Shown in pieces: positions 25,365-34,258 of a stretch of DNA of 62,284 nt. Within the stretch, counting starts at the first letter, position 1; every line of letters starts with the position of its first letter. The stretch lies in NCBI GenBank assembly GCA_050331455.1, contig JBHJGV010000022.1:1-62284 (forward strand), read 5' to 3'. Below the pieces are notes generated by a model that did not search any database, was not told where the DNA came from, and worked only from the letters and a program-made list of their open reading frames with translations. A program made the position numbers and the translations under genes. This DNA comes from CAYUYV01 sp050331455 (lineage in GTDB: Bacteria > Pseudomonadota > Alphaproteobacteria > JAJFIK01).

Positions 25365-26294
25365 TCACTCCCGCAGGCGGATCAGGCCTTCCTGGGTCGT
25401 GCTGGCCACCAGGCGGCCGTCGCGGGAAAAGATCAGTCCACGGTTGTACCCACGGCCCTCGCCGGACCAGGGGCTGTCCGTTGCGAACAAGAGCCACTCG
25501 TCCAGCTTCACGTCCGGGTCGTGGATCCAGACCGCATGGTCGAGGCTGGCGGATTGGAGTTTGTGGGTGATCCAGCCCACGCCATGGGGCATGAGGGCGG
25601 TGCCGAGCAGGGTGAGATCGGTGGCGAAGGCCAGGATCGCCCGGTGCATGGTGGCGTCCTCGCCGATGGGCGCGACGGCGCGGAACCAGCGATGCATGCG
25701 CGGCTCGGTCTTTTTCGGCGCCCAGGGCACATAGTCGTCCACGGGGCGCATTTCGATGGGCCGGCGCCGGGTGATGAATTTCAGAAGATCCGGCGGGAAT
25801 GTGTCCGCATGCTCCTGAATGCGCTCATTCTCCGTCGGCAGATCCTCCGGCATGGGCACATCGGGCATCGCCACCTGATGCTCAAGGCCCTTTTCCGGCA
25901 TCTGGAAGGAGGCGGCCATGTTCAGGATGGGCCGCCCTTTCTGGATAGCGATCACCCGGCGGGTGGCGAAGGTGCGCCCGTCGAAATCCCGCTCCACACG
26001 GAAAACAATGGGGACGGACTCATCCCCCGGCCGCATGAAATAGGCATGGAGGGAGTGGGCGACCCGCTCGGGATCGCTGGACCGGGTGGCGGCCATCAGG
26101 GCCTGGGCGATCACCTGCCCGCCGAAGACGCGGCCCTGGCCGCCGCCGGACGAGCGCGGCGGCTGACTGCCCCGATAGAGGTCCGTGTCGAGTTCCTCCA
26201 GGTCGAGGAGGGTCTTGAGACCCTCCACGAGCTGATCATTTGTGGGCGGCGGGCGTTTGGGCCTCGCGGCCTCCTGGGTTTGCTCTTCGGCCAT
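25365..26294 (-). CDS. tesB: Acyl-CoA thioesterase II (TesB family)
   Basis: 309-residue double-hotdog thioesterase that hydrolyses acyl-CoA to fatty acid and CoA. The family signature residues are present: Asp in FATDLTLLGTAL, Ser/Thr in LQSASLDHAVWIH, and Gln in ASTTQEGLIR, corresponding to the Asp-Thr-Gln triad. The N-terminal hotdog includes GQGRVFGGQVIAQAL and HSLHAYFMRPG. It starts 12 nt after the stop of the FadJ-like gene, so it is probably co-transcribed. It may balance CoA by releasing fatty acids during beta-oxidation (inference). Confidence 0.94.
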   Translation of the reverse strand: MAEEQTQEAARPKRPPPTNDQLVEGLKTLLDLEELDTDLYRGSQPPRSSGGGQGRVFGGQVIAQALMAATRSSDPERVAHSLHAYFMRPGDESVPIVFRVERDFDGRTFATRRVIAIQKGRPILNMAASFQMPEKGLEHQVAMPDVPMPEDLPTENERIQEHADTFPPDLLKFITRRRPIEMRPVDDYVPWAPKKTEPRMHRWFRAVAPIGEDATMHRAILAFATDLTLLGTALMPHGVGWITHKLQSASLDHAVWIHDPDVKLDEWLLFATDSPWSGEGRGYNRGLIFSRDGRLVASTTQEGLIRLRE

Positions 26295-26306
26295 GCTCTC
26301 CCGCCT

Positions 26307-28367
26307 TCAGCCGGTGAACCGCTCGCCCGCACCGGCCTTTTTGACCAGCAGCGGGGAGATGGACACGTCGTCGCCGAACCGGTCCGCATGGGCCTGGAGG
26401 CCGGCCAAAATCTTGTCGAGGCCCACCGTATCCGCCCAGAACATCGGCCCGCCGGTATAGGGCGGCCAGCCATAGCCGTTCAGCCAAACAATATCGATGT
26501 CCGAGGCCCGCTGGGCGATGCCTTCTTCGAGGATCTTCGCGCCCTCATTGACCATGGGATAAAGCAGGCGCTCCAGGATCTCCTGATCGCCCACGCTGCG
26601 CGGGGTGTTGCCGGACTTCGCGATGAAGGCCGCGATGATCTCTTCGGTTTCCTCCGAGGGGGAGGGACGGCGGCTTTCGTCGTAATTGTAAAAGCCTGCG
26701 CCCGTCTTCTGGCCGCGCCGGTCCCGCTCGCACAGGACATCCCGCACCGTTTCGCCCTTGGAGGTCTCCTTGTTCCAGCCGATGTCGAGGCCGGCCAGGT
26801 CCGCCATCTGGAAAGGGCCCATGGGGAAGCCGAAACTCGTCAGGACCCGGTCTACATCCCAGGGCTTGGCGCCCTCCAGGATCAGCTTCTGGGCCTCACG
26901 CTGGCGGAAGGAGAGCATGCGATTGCCGATGAAGCCGTCGCAGACGCCGGAGACCACGGCCACCTTGCCGATGGTCTTGGAAATGTCCATGGCCGTCGCC
27001 AGCACCTCCAGCGCGGTCTTCTCGCCACGGACGATTTCGAGCAGGCGCATGATGTTGGCGGGCGAGAAGAAGTGCAGGCCGACCACGGACTCCGGTCGCT
27101 TCGTAACGGCCGCAATCTCATCCACATTCAGATAACTGGTGTTGGAGGCCAGGATGGCGCCGTCCTTGACGATGCCGTCGAGCTTGCTGAACACGTCCTT
27201 CTTGATGTCCATATTCTCGAAGACGGCTTCGATGACGATGTCGCAGTCGGCGAGGTCATCATAGCTGAGGGTGGGGGTCAGCAAGGCCATGGCGGCCTCC
27301 ACCTGCTCCGGCGTGATGCGCCCGCGTTTGGCGGTGTTCTCGTAATTGCGGCGCACCAGGGAGACGCCCCGGTCCAGGGCCGCCTGTTCCCGCTCCACAA
27401 TGGTGACGGGATAGCCGGCATTGAGGAAATTCATGGCGATGCCGCCGCCCATCGTGCCGGCGCCCAGCACACCGACCTTCCGAATGGGGAGGATTTCCGT
27501 GCCCCGGCCCACATCGTCGATCTTGGAGGCGGCGCGCTCGGCAAAGAAGACATGGCGCAGGGCCTTGGACTGGTCCCCGCCCATCAGCTTGACGAACAGG
27601 TCCCGTTCGAAGGCCATGCCTTCGTCGAAGGGTTTTTCGAGGGCGGCCTTCACGGCCTGGATGCAGGCCTCAGGCGCCTCGAAACCGCGCAGGCGGCGGG
27701 CCTGCTCCCGGCGGAAGCGGTCAAACAGCTCGGGGTCCTTGGCGGCGTCCATGAGTTTGTCCGTACGGTGACGGGCCACCGGGTGCTCGCTCCGGCCCAT
27801 GATCTCCCGGGCAAAGGCGACGGCCTCGGCCTCCAGGTCCTGGCCGGGCAGGATGCGGTCGACCAGCCCCATGGCCGCGCCCTTGTCCGCGCCCACCGGA
27901 TCGCCCGTGACGATCATGCGCAGGGCCTCTTCAACGCCCGCCACCCGGGGCAGGCGCTGGGTGCCGCCGGCGCCGGGGATGAGGCCGAGTTTGACTTCCG
28001 GCAGGCCCAGCTTCGCGGACGGAACCGCGACCCGGTAGTGGCAGGCGAGGGCGACCTCGAGGCCGCCGCCCAGGGCCGTGCCATGGATCGCGGCGATCAC
28101 CGGCTTGTCGCTGGCTTCCATGGCGTCGATGACGTCGCCGAGGCCCGGCGCCTTCGGTGCTTTGCCGAATTCCGTGATGTCTGCGCCCGCAAAAAAAGTG
28201 CGCCCGTCGCAGCGCACGACAATCGCCTTGATCGCCGGGTCCGCGGCGGCTTCCTTCAACGCCGCGTCGAGCCCCTCGCGCACGGCATGGCCCAGGGCGT
28301 TGACGGGCGGGTTGTTCGAGACAACGACGAGGACGTCCCCGTCCTTGCGGGTGGTGATGACGGACAT
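26307..28367 (-). CDS. FadJ/FadB-like bifunctional enoyl-CoA hydratase / 3-hydroxyacyl-CoA dehydrogenase
   Basis: 686 residues. An N-terminal crotonase domain (about 1-190) has the two catalytic Glu residues Glu104 (GLEVAL) and Glu124 (GLPEVKLG) and the GAGGTQRLPR loop. A NAD-binding domain follows (VGVLGAGTMGGGIAMNFL), with the catalytic His in VVGLHFFSPANIM, and then two C-terminal dehydrogenase helical domains. It carries out the hydration and NAD-dependent oxidation steps of fatty-acid beta-oxidation. The start has AGGAGGGAAACC directly before ATG 28367. No thiolase gene lies beside it. The neighbouring acyl-CoA synthetase (28499, +) is divergent, 131 bp away. Confidence 0.95.
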   Translation of the reverse strand: MSVITTRKDGDVLVVVSNNPPVNALGHAVREGLDAALKEAAADPAIKAIVVRCDGRTFFAGADITEFGKAPKAPGLGDVIDAMEASDKPVIAAIHGTALGGGLEVALACHYRVAVPSAKLGLPEVKLGLIPGAGGTQRLPRVAGVEEALRMIVTGDPVGADKGAAMGLVDRILPGQDLEAEAVAFAREIMGRSEHPVARHRTDKLMDAAKDPELFDRFRREQARRLRGFEAPEACIQAVKAALEKPFDEGMAFERDLFVKLMGGDQSKALRHVFFAERAASKIDDVGRGTEILPIRKVGVLGAGTMGGGIAMNFLNAGYPVTIVEREQAALDRGVSLVRRNYENTAKRGRITPEQVEAAMALLTPTLSYDDLADCDIVIEAVFENMDIKKDVFSKLDGIVKDGAILASNTSYLNVDEIAAVTKRPESVVGLHFFSPANIMRLLEIVRGEKTALEVLATAMDISKTIGKVAVVSGVCDGFIGNRMLSFRQREAQKLILEGAKPWDVDRVLTSFGFPMGPFQMADLAGLDIGWNKETSKGETVRDVLCERDRRGQKTGAGFYNYDESRRPSPSEETEEIIAAFIAKSGNTPRSVGDQEILERLLYPMVNEGAKILEEGIAQRASDIDIVWLNGYGWPPYTGGPMFWADTVGLDKILAGLQAHADRFGDDVSISPLLVKKAGAGERFTG

Positions 28368-28498
28368 GGTTTCCCTCCTGCACTGGGCGGGCCGGCGGCC
28401 CTTTTCTCTGAAATCCTATCGCCTTGTGGGGCCATCTGACCAACACTATCCTCGAACCGGCGGGGTCCGGCAAAGAGCGAAAAGAGGGGAGGCAGATC

Positions 28499-30214
28499 AT
28501 GGCAGCAGCGCAGGAATGGCCGGCGGCGAGCATGGCGCAGGTGCGCGATACCTTGTGCGCGCCCGGTGCACGGTTTGAGATGGAAACCGTCATGATCGAG
28601 GGCGTGCCGACCCGGGTCTGGAAGAACGCCCATCCCGATCTCACCGCGCTCGCGCGCCACGCCCGGGGCCATGGCCAGACCCTGTTCACGATCCATGAGG
28701 ACGAGCGGGTCAGTTACGACGCCTGGTTCCGCGCAACCGCGGCCCTTGCGTGCCACCTCTTGCGGCTCGGTGTGCGCCCCGGCGACCGGGTCGCCATCGC
28801 CATGCGCAACCTGCCCGAATGGCCCGTCGCGTTTTTCGCCGGCGCGAGCCTTGGTGCGATCCTGGTGCCGCTGAACGGCTGGTGGACGGGGCCCGAACTT
28901 GCCTATGGCCTGGAGAATTCCGGCGCCAGCGTGCTGATCTGCGATGCCGAACGCTGGGAGCGGATCGGCGCCCATCGGGAAGCCCTGCCGGCCCTGCGCC
29001 ATGTCCTGGTCTCCCGCGCCGGCGACCGGACCCTCGATCCGGCCGCGCGCCTTGAGGACGTCATCGGCACGCCCCATGCCTATCGCGCGCTGCCCGACCA
29101 GGATCTGCCCGCCGTGTCCCTGAAGCCCGATGATCCGGTGACGATCTTTTATACCAGCGGCACGACGGGCCGGCCGAAGGGCGCGCTCGGCACCCACCGC
29201 AACATGCTCACCAATATTCTGTCTACGGCCTATGGCCAGGCCCGGGCCATGGTGCGCCGGGGCGAGCCCTATCCCCCGGCCCAGATGGTGCGGGATATCG
29301 GGCTCCTCGTCATTCCCCTGTTCCACGTGACCGCCTGCAATGCCCGGATGATCGGCGCCATGCAGGCGGGGCATACCCTGATCTTCATGCGCAAATGGGA
29401 TACCGTGCAGGCCTTTGAGATCATCGAGCGGGAACGCGTGACCTCGGCGGGCGGCGTGCCGACCATCGCCTGGCAACTCCTCGAACATCCCGAGCGGGAC
29501 AAATACGATCTGTCGTCCCTGCGCTCGGTGGCCTATGGCGGGGCGCCGGCCGCGCCGGAACTGGCGCGCCAGATCAAACAGGTTTTCGGCGCCTGGCCCG
29601 GCAATGGCTGGGGCATGACGGAGACTTCCGCCACGGTCAGCAGCATTTCAGCGGAGGACTATCTTCTGCGTCCGGACAGTTGCGGTGCCCCCGTGCCCGT
29701 GGCCGACGTCAAGGTCATGACCCCGGACGGCAAGACCGAAGTGCCCGTGGGCGAGGTCGGCGAGCTGTGGGCCCGCGGTCCCCAGGTGCTGCGGCACTAC
29801 TGGAACAATATTCCGGCCACGGCGGACACCTTCACTCAAGGCTGGGTGCGCACCGGCGATCTGGGCCGCGTGGATGCGGAGGGGTTCTGCTATATCCTTG
29901 ACCGGGCAAAAGACGTGATCATCCGGGGCGGTGAGAACATCTACTCCATCGAGATCGAAGACGTGCTTTACGATCATCCGGCGGTCATGGACGCCGCCGT
30001 CGTCCCGCGCGCCCACCGGACCCTGGGCGAGGAGCCCGTGGCCGTGGTCCAGGTTACGCCGGGCGCCGATGTGACGGAGGCGGATCTCCAGGCCTGGGTG
30101 CGTGATCGCCTGGCCGCCTTCAAGATCCCCGTGTCGATCCGCATCCAGGAAGACGGCCTGCCCCGCAACGCCAACGGCAAAATCCTGAAAAAGGACCTGA
30201 AGGCGCTGTTCTAG
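28499..30214 (+). CDS. Class I adenylate-forming acyl-CoA synthetase
   Basis: 571 residues. AMP-binding motif TIFYTSGTTGRPKG, the A5-type GWGMTETSA, TGDLGRVDAEGFCYILDRAKD, and the C-terminal NANGKILKK with the catalytic Lys. The loop FHVTACNARM and the linker fit medium- or long-chain acyl-CoA ligases (FadD-like), substrate open. The ATG at 28499 has GGGGAGG 6 nt upstream. It is transcribed divergently from the FadJ-like gene (131-bp gap), so both promoters sit in that gap. It feeds the acyl-CoA pool for the nearby beta-oxidation genes. Confidence 0.93.
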   Translation: MAAAQEWPAASMAQVRDTLCAPGARFEMETVMIEGVPTRVWKNAHPDLTALARHARGHGQTLFTIHEDERVSYDAWFRATAALACHLLRLGVRPGDRVAIAMRNLPEWPVAFFAGASLGAILVPLNGWWTGPELAYGLENSGASVLICDAERWERIGAHREALPALRHVLVSRAGDRTLDPAARLEDVIGTPHAYRALPDQDLPAVSLKPDDPVTIFYTSGTTGRPKGALGTHRNMLTNILSTAYGQARAMVRRGEPYPPAQMVRDIGLLVIPLFHVTACNARMIGAMQAGHTLIFMRKWDTVQAFEIIERERVTSAGGVPTIAWQLLEHPERDKYDLSSLRSVAYGGAPAAPELARQIKQVFGAWPGNGWGMTETSATVSSISAEDYLLRPDSCGAPVPVADVKVMTPDGKTEVPVGEVGELWARGPQVLRHYWNNIPATADTFTQGWVRTGDLGRVDAEGFCYILDRAKDVIIRGGENIYSIEIEDVLYDHPAVMDAAVVPRAHRTLGEEPVAVVQVTPGADVTEADLQAWVRDRLAAFKIPVSIRIQEDGLPRNANGKILKKDLKALF

Positions 30215-30460
30215 GCCGAACCGTTCTGCCGGGTCTTCCGCCCGGTTACTCCGAAAGGCACGCATTCAGGATTTCCGCTGGCGCCCGCCTGAACGTGCAA
30301 GCGCATGGGTGCTATACGGAGGGGACACAGACCCGGCGCCCGCCCCTCTCGACCGGGCATGATCTGGGCAGCGGACTTGGCCCCATTTTACAGGTCTGAC
30401 GTCACTGCGATCCGCCATGCGCCTGAGCGCTCCGACCCACCCCGTTCCGATGAGGAGCGA

Positions 30461-31249
30461 TCATGTCGCGCCGCGGCCGTGGGCGACGGGATGGGACGAG
30501 GACAGGCCGCCATCCACCACAATGGCCTGTCCGTTCACATAGCTCGCCGCATCGCTGGCCAGGAAGAGGGCGGTCTGGGCGATCTCGATGGGTTCGCCGC
30601 CCCGCTTGAGCGGGTTGAGCTGACCGATCTTGTGTTCCTTGCCGCTCTGGCGCGCCAGGTCGTAGATGGGTTTGGTCATGCCGGTCTCGATGAGACCCGG
30701 GCAGATGGCATTGACCCGGACATTCGTGCCTGTGAGCTGCTGGGCCGCCGTCTGGACCAGATTGATCACCCCGGCCTTCGAGGCGGAATAATGGGCCGGA
30801 CCGGCGCCGGAGCGCAGCCCCGCGACCGAGGCCGTGCAGACGATGGCGCCGCCGCCCTGCTCGGCCATTTTCGGCGCGGCGGTCTTGATCGCCAGGAACG
30901 GGCCGATGAGATTGACCCGGAGGATTTCCATCCAGCCCTCGGCGGTCTCGTCGAAAATGCCGCCCGGCACGTTTCCGCTGATCCCGGCATTGGCGAAAAC
31001 CACGTCCAGCCGGCCGAAGCGGTCCAGGGCCTCGTCCACAAGGCGCACCACATCCGTCTCGGAGCCGGCATCCATCCGTACACCGACGCCTGTGCCGCCG
31101 TCCCGGCGCAGCAGATCCACCGTGTCGGCGACGGTGTCGGACCGGTCCGCCGCGATGACCTGCGCCCCGGCGGACGCGAACAGCCGGGCCGAGGCCCGTC
31201 CGATGCCGGATGCCGCTCCGGTCACGATGGCCACCTTGCCCTCCAACAT
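30461..31249 (-). CDS. SDR-family NAD(P)-dependent oxidoreductase
   Basis: 262-residue classical SDR with the complete active site: cofactor loop TGAASGIGRA, NAG in FANAGISG, the Ser in CTASVAGLR and the Tyr-x3-Lys of HYSASKAG. A Rossmann-fold dehydrogenase or reductase for a hydroxy/oxo substrate, perhaps a 3-hydroxyacyl or alicyclic alcohol given the fatty-acyl setting (inference). GAGGAGAAGACCC directly precedes ATG 31249. It is transcribed away from the acyl-CoA dehydrogenase gene (31473, +), with a 223-bp gap between the divergent starts. Confidence 0.92.
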   Translation of the reverse strand: MLEGKVAIVTGAASGIGRASARLFASAGAQVIAADRSDTVADTVDLLRRDGGTGVGVRMDAGSETDVVRLVDEALDRFGRLDVVFANAGISGNVPGGIFDETAEGWMEILRVNLIGPFLAIKTAAPKMAEQGGGAIVCTASVAGLRSGAGPAHYSASKAGVINLVQTAAQQLTGTNVRVNAICPGLIETGMTKPIYDLARQSGKEHKIGQLNPLKRGGEPIEIAQTALFLASDAASYVNGQAIVVDGGLSSSHPVAHGRGAT

Positions 31250-31472
31250 GGGTCTTCTCCTCGTTCTGCACCGCGGGCCCTGTCACGTCGGCCTGGCAGT
31301 CTAGGCTCTCGTTGGCCCGGGCGCCAATCCGCCCCGCCGGAGGCGTGGGCTGGCGCCTGGCTTCCCTGCGGCAGCCGGCCCGTCATTTACCGCTTGCGCG
31401 GTCTCGAAGCCATCCGCCACTCTGCCGGCAAACAATGACAGCCCCGGCGCGTCGCGCGAAAGGACAAACGCC

Positions 31473-32615
31473 ATGAAAAACCCCTTCGAGACCGAAGAAC
31501 GCCGCGCTTTTCGCGAAACCATTTCCCGCTTCGTGGACGCGGAGGTGAAGCCTCATATCGACGCCTGGGACGAGGCGGGCGACGTGCCCTGGGAGATTCA
31601 CGAAAAGATCGGCGCGTTGGGCGTGTTCGGGTTCGGCATCGACGAGCAGTATGGCGGTCTGGGCTTTGACGATGTGTTCATGCGCGCCGCTTATTCGGAG
31701 GAAATGGGGCTCAGCGGCTCCAGCGGCCTATGGGCGGCCTTCAGTGGACGGTCGATCTCCCTCGACCCCATCCAGGCCCTCGCCACGGAGGAGATCAAGG
31801 AGCTGTGCCTTGCCGAGGTCGTCTCGGGACGCAAAGGCTCGAGCCTCGCCATCACGGAACCCTCCGGCGGCTCCGATGTGGCCAATCTCAAGACCACCGC
31901 CCGCCGGGACGGCAATCATTTCGTCCTGAACGGCTCCAAGACCTTCATCACCGGCGGCATGAAAAGCGATTACTTCGTGGTGGGGGCCCGCACGGGCGGC
32001 GAGGGGCTCGGCGGCCTCTCCTTGTTCTTCGTGCCTGCCGACACGCCCGGTTTCTCGCGCACGGCGATTGCCCGGAAAATGGGTTGGTGGTGCTCCGATA
32101 CCGCGACACTGTATTTCGACGAGTGCCGGGTGCCGGCCGACCACATGCTGGGCGACGAGAACCGCGGCTTCTACGCGATCATGAACAATTTCAACCTTGA
32201 GCGTGTGTCCCTGACGGCCCTGGCCCTGGGCATGATGAAGGTCTGCCTGACCGAGGCGACCGCCTGGGCGCGCGAGCGCCAGACCTTCGGCCGCCCGCTG
32301 GTCGAGCACCAGGTGATCCGGCACAAGCTTGCGGACATGTCGGCCCATGTGGACGCCTGCGAGGCCTATATCAATCAGATTTGTTGGGCGATTGATCAGG
32401 GCGATATGCCCATCGCCGAGGTCAGCAAGGGCAAATTTTACACCACGAAGGCCCTCGAATTTGTGGCCAGCGAAGCCATGCAGATTTTCGGCGGGGCGGG
32501 GTATCTGCGCGGCAATCCGGTGGAACGGCTTTATCGGGAAGTGAAGGTGCTCGCCATTGGTGGCGGCAGCGAGGAAATCATGCGCGATCTCGCCGCCCGC
32601 CAGATGGGCCTCTGA
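31473..32615 (+). CDS. Acyl-CoA dehydrogenase
   Basis: 380-residue FAD enzyme that makes the trans-2-enoyl-CoA in beta-oxidation. Family blocks: LAITEPSGGSDVANLKT (FAD/substrate region), KTFITGG, RERQTFGRPLVEHQVIRHKLADM, and LRGNPVERLYREVKVLAIGGG at the C-terminus. The common catalytic Glu in the YEGTxEI loop is replaced here by the IGGGSEEI sequence, so the base must be elsewhere (for example in the LTEATAWARER helix), or this is a branch with a different arrangement. AAAGGACAAACGCC precedes ATG. It is divergent from the SDR gene; a long minus-strand frame inside it is only a shadow. Confidence 0.92.
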   Translation: MKNPFETEERRAFRETISRFVDAEVKPHIDAWDEAGDVPWEIHEKIGALGVFGFGIDEQYGGLGFDDVFMRAAYSEEMGLSGSSGLWAAFSGRSISLDPIQALATEEIKELCLAEVVSGRKGSSLAITEPSGGSDVANLKTTARRDGNHFVLNGSKTFITGGMKSDYFVVGARTGGEGLGGLSLFFVPADTPGFSRTAIARKMGWWCSDTATLYFDECRVPADHMLGDENRGFYAIMNNFNLERVSLTALALGMMKVCLTEATAWARERQTFGRPLVEHQVIRHKLADMSAHVDACEAYINQICWAIDQGDMPIAEVSKGKFYTTKALEFVASEAMQIFGGAGYLRGNPVERLYREVKVLAIGGGSEEIMRDLAARQMGL

Positions 32616-32906
32616 CGCGCTTGAACCTTTGACACGCATGACCCTGCGGCACGCTTGAACCCTCTGATCCGTGGGTTCGAGACGACAGTGGACCTTCAGC
32701 GGTCTGCATGTCTGCACAAGCAGGCTTTTGCGCCCCCAACACGTCGGTTGCGCGACAGAAGCGGCGTTACACAAGTCCCAGCCACACGATCCATCCGCAC
32801 GACCACGGTGGATGCGTCGGCCCATCGATGTCTCGCCAGTCGCGTAACGGCCAGTTGACGACCGTCAGTCGACGACCGTCAGTCGTCGACTGTCAGTCGA
32901 CGACTG
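32616..32906. other. 291-bp gap between converging genes
   Basis: Contains the end of the acyl-CoA dehydrogenase transcript and the start of the 14-bp repeat tract (32852-32919). No gene is supported. Confidence 0.4.
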
Positions 32907-32919
32907 TCAGTCGACGACC
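32852..32919. repeat. 14-bp tandem repeat over the phaR stop codon
   Basis: Just under five copies of a 14-bp unit, CAGTCGACGACCGT with a few changes (CAGTTGACGACCGT, CAGTCGTCGACTGT, CAGTCGACGACTGT). The unit carries the 6-bp palindrome GTCGAC, and neighbouring units pair with each other, so the tract can fold into nested hairpins. It spans the last codons and the TGA of phaR (32907-32909) and continues beyond it, so it also determines the C-terminal Val-Val-Asp end. Confidence 0.85.
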
Positions 32920-33698
32920 CGGAACCGCGCCTCTGTTGGGTCGTCGGAGGGCAAGGCGGCGCCTGTCCCACTCCCACTATCGTTCGATGGGCTTCGCGTG
33001 GTCGTCGTTTGACCGAAGGCGGCGGGCTGGGTGCGCTGGGGCGCTTCCGGCAACACGCCCGTGGGGCCGAGTTCGTCGAGCCGCTTTTGCATGGCTTCCA
33101 CCTGTTCGCGCAGGCGGTGTACTTCGTCGAGGGCGGCATGGGCTTCGCCGCGGGCGGTGGAGGCATCTGCGCTGGACTGGCCTGTTTCCTCGGGATCCCG
33201 TGCAGGCTTGGTTGCCGACCCGAAACTCATCATGCGGCGGTAGGCTTCCATCCAGGAGTCCTGGAACAGGGCCAGGTTCTGGCGGGTCATGTCCTCGAAG
33301 ATCTTGAAGGGCTGGGCGCCCAGCATGGCCATCCGTCCACGGATTTCTTCCTGGTTGCGGGCGAAGGACTCCATGCTGACTTCGAGATAACGCGGCACGA
33401 TCGGGCCCATCTTGTCGCCGTAAAAGCCGATCAACTGGCGCAGGAACTGAATGGGCAGCAAATGCTGGCCCTTGTTCTCCTCCTCGAAAATGATCTGAGT
33501 GAGGACGGAACGGGTGATGTCCTGGTTCGTCTTGGCGTCATAGACATTAAAGTCCTGACCCTGCTTCACCATCTGGCACAGGTGGTCGAGCGTCACATAG
33601 CTGCTCGTCGCCGTGTTGTAGAGCCGGCGGTTGGCGTATTTCTTGATCGTCACGGGGGCTGGCTTAGGCACCGTGGAAGGAGTTGTTTGATCAGCCAC
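32907..33698 (-). CDS. phaR: Polyhydroxyalkanoate synthesis repressor PhaR
   Basis: 263 residues. The N-terminal DNA-binding part is typical of PhaR (KKYANRRLYNTATSSYVTLD, residues about 18-40) and is followed by the second conserved block GQDFNVYDAKTNQDITRSVL and the PHB-accumulation domain (about 75-130; QHLLPIQFLRQLIGFYGDKMG). The C-terminal half has a coiled coil (LDEVHRLREQVEAMQKRLDEL) and a low-complexity tail. PhaR represses phasin and PHA genes and binds PHA granules. The GTG at 33698 has AAAGG upstream. It lies head-to-head with phaB, 560 bp away. The C-terminal codons and stop sit inside the 14-bp repeat tract. Confidence 0.95.
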   Translation of the reverse strand: MADQTTPSTVPKPAPVTIKKYANRRLYNTATSSYVTLDHLCQMVKQGQDFNVYDAKTNQDITRSVLTQIIFEEENKGQHLLPIQFLRQLIGFYGDKMGPIVPRYLEVSMESFARNQEEIRGRMAMLGAQPFKIFEDMTRQNLALFQDSWMEAYRRMMSFGSATKPARDPEETGQSSADASTARGEAHAALDEVHRLREQVEAMQKRLDELGPTGVLPEAPQRTQPAAFGQTTTTRSPSNDSGSGTGAALPSDDPTEARFRVVD

Positions 33699-34258
33699 GT
33701 CGAGACACCTTTCCTACCGGAACTGACAACGCGATTTGACGACGTCAAATGTAACTTAAGATAGACACAAGGGAAAGTGATATTGGCCTAAAGGTCCTAT
33801 TATGGTCCTACCCCGGTTATGGTCCTATCCCGGTTATGGTCCCACAAACATGTTGGGAAACGGGTAAAGCCAATCTTTCCGCAATCACATGGTTTCGCGT
33901 GTTTCGATCAACCGGGCAGAGGTCAACACGCCTGCCCCAATTTTTCGAATACCGCCGGAAGATCTAGAGAGTGGCGGTTCTTTTGCGATGCGTAAAGACA
34001 TTCCGTGGAGAAAACGCCGGTCGGAGAAGTCGAAACGGGCGCAAGTCAGCCGCAAACCCTTGGGTTTTGCCGCGCCGCACGGGCTCCGTCCGCCCAAAAA
34101 GCGTTTGTTGCCCTTGATTGTCGCGCCCCGAGTCGCGCAAGAATGATACATGAAGCGCCATGGGCTGGTCCGCCAACCATCCTCCGTGAGCACGGCACGG
34201 CGGCGTATCATGTGATCTTACACGCCAAGCTATTCGATCAAGAGGGAAGGGAACTGTC
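33699..34258. other. 560-bp divergent region between phaR and phaB
   Basis: Contains the shared promoter region of phaR and phaB, with a 17-bp tandem repeat at 33801-33844. No other gene is supported, and I see no clear CTGC-N-GCAG type PhaR site. Confidence 0.4.
33801..33844. repeat. 17-bp tandem repeat in the phaR-phaB promoter region
   Basis: TATGGTCCTACCCCGGT (33801), TATGGTCCTATCCCGGT (33818) and a partial third copy (33835-33844, TATGGTCCCA), with a 17-bp period. It starts about 100 bp upstream of the phaR GTG. Such period-phased repeats could be iterated regulator sites or slippage products. Confidence 0.85.

Noticed and set aside
23758..25734. 658-residue plus-strand ORF
   Set aside because: Antisense to the acyl-CoA synthetase and TesB genes; no motif and no ribosome site.
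25281..28439. 1052-residue plus-strand ORF
   Set aside because: It is the antisense shadow of the TesB and FadJ-like genes on the minus strand, whose motifs and ribosome sites are clear. High GC keeps the opposite frame open.
32852..32919. Possible CRISPR array from short repeats
   Set aside because: The 14-bp units are contiguous with no spacers, and no cas genes are nearby. The same holds for the 17-bp and 51-bp tracts.
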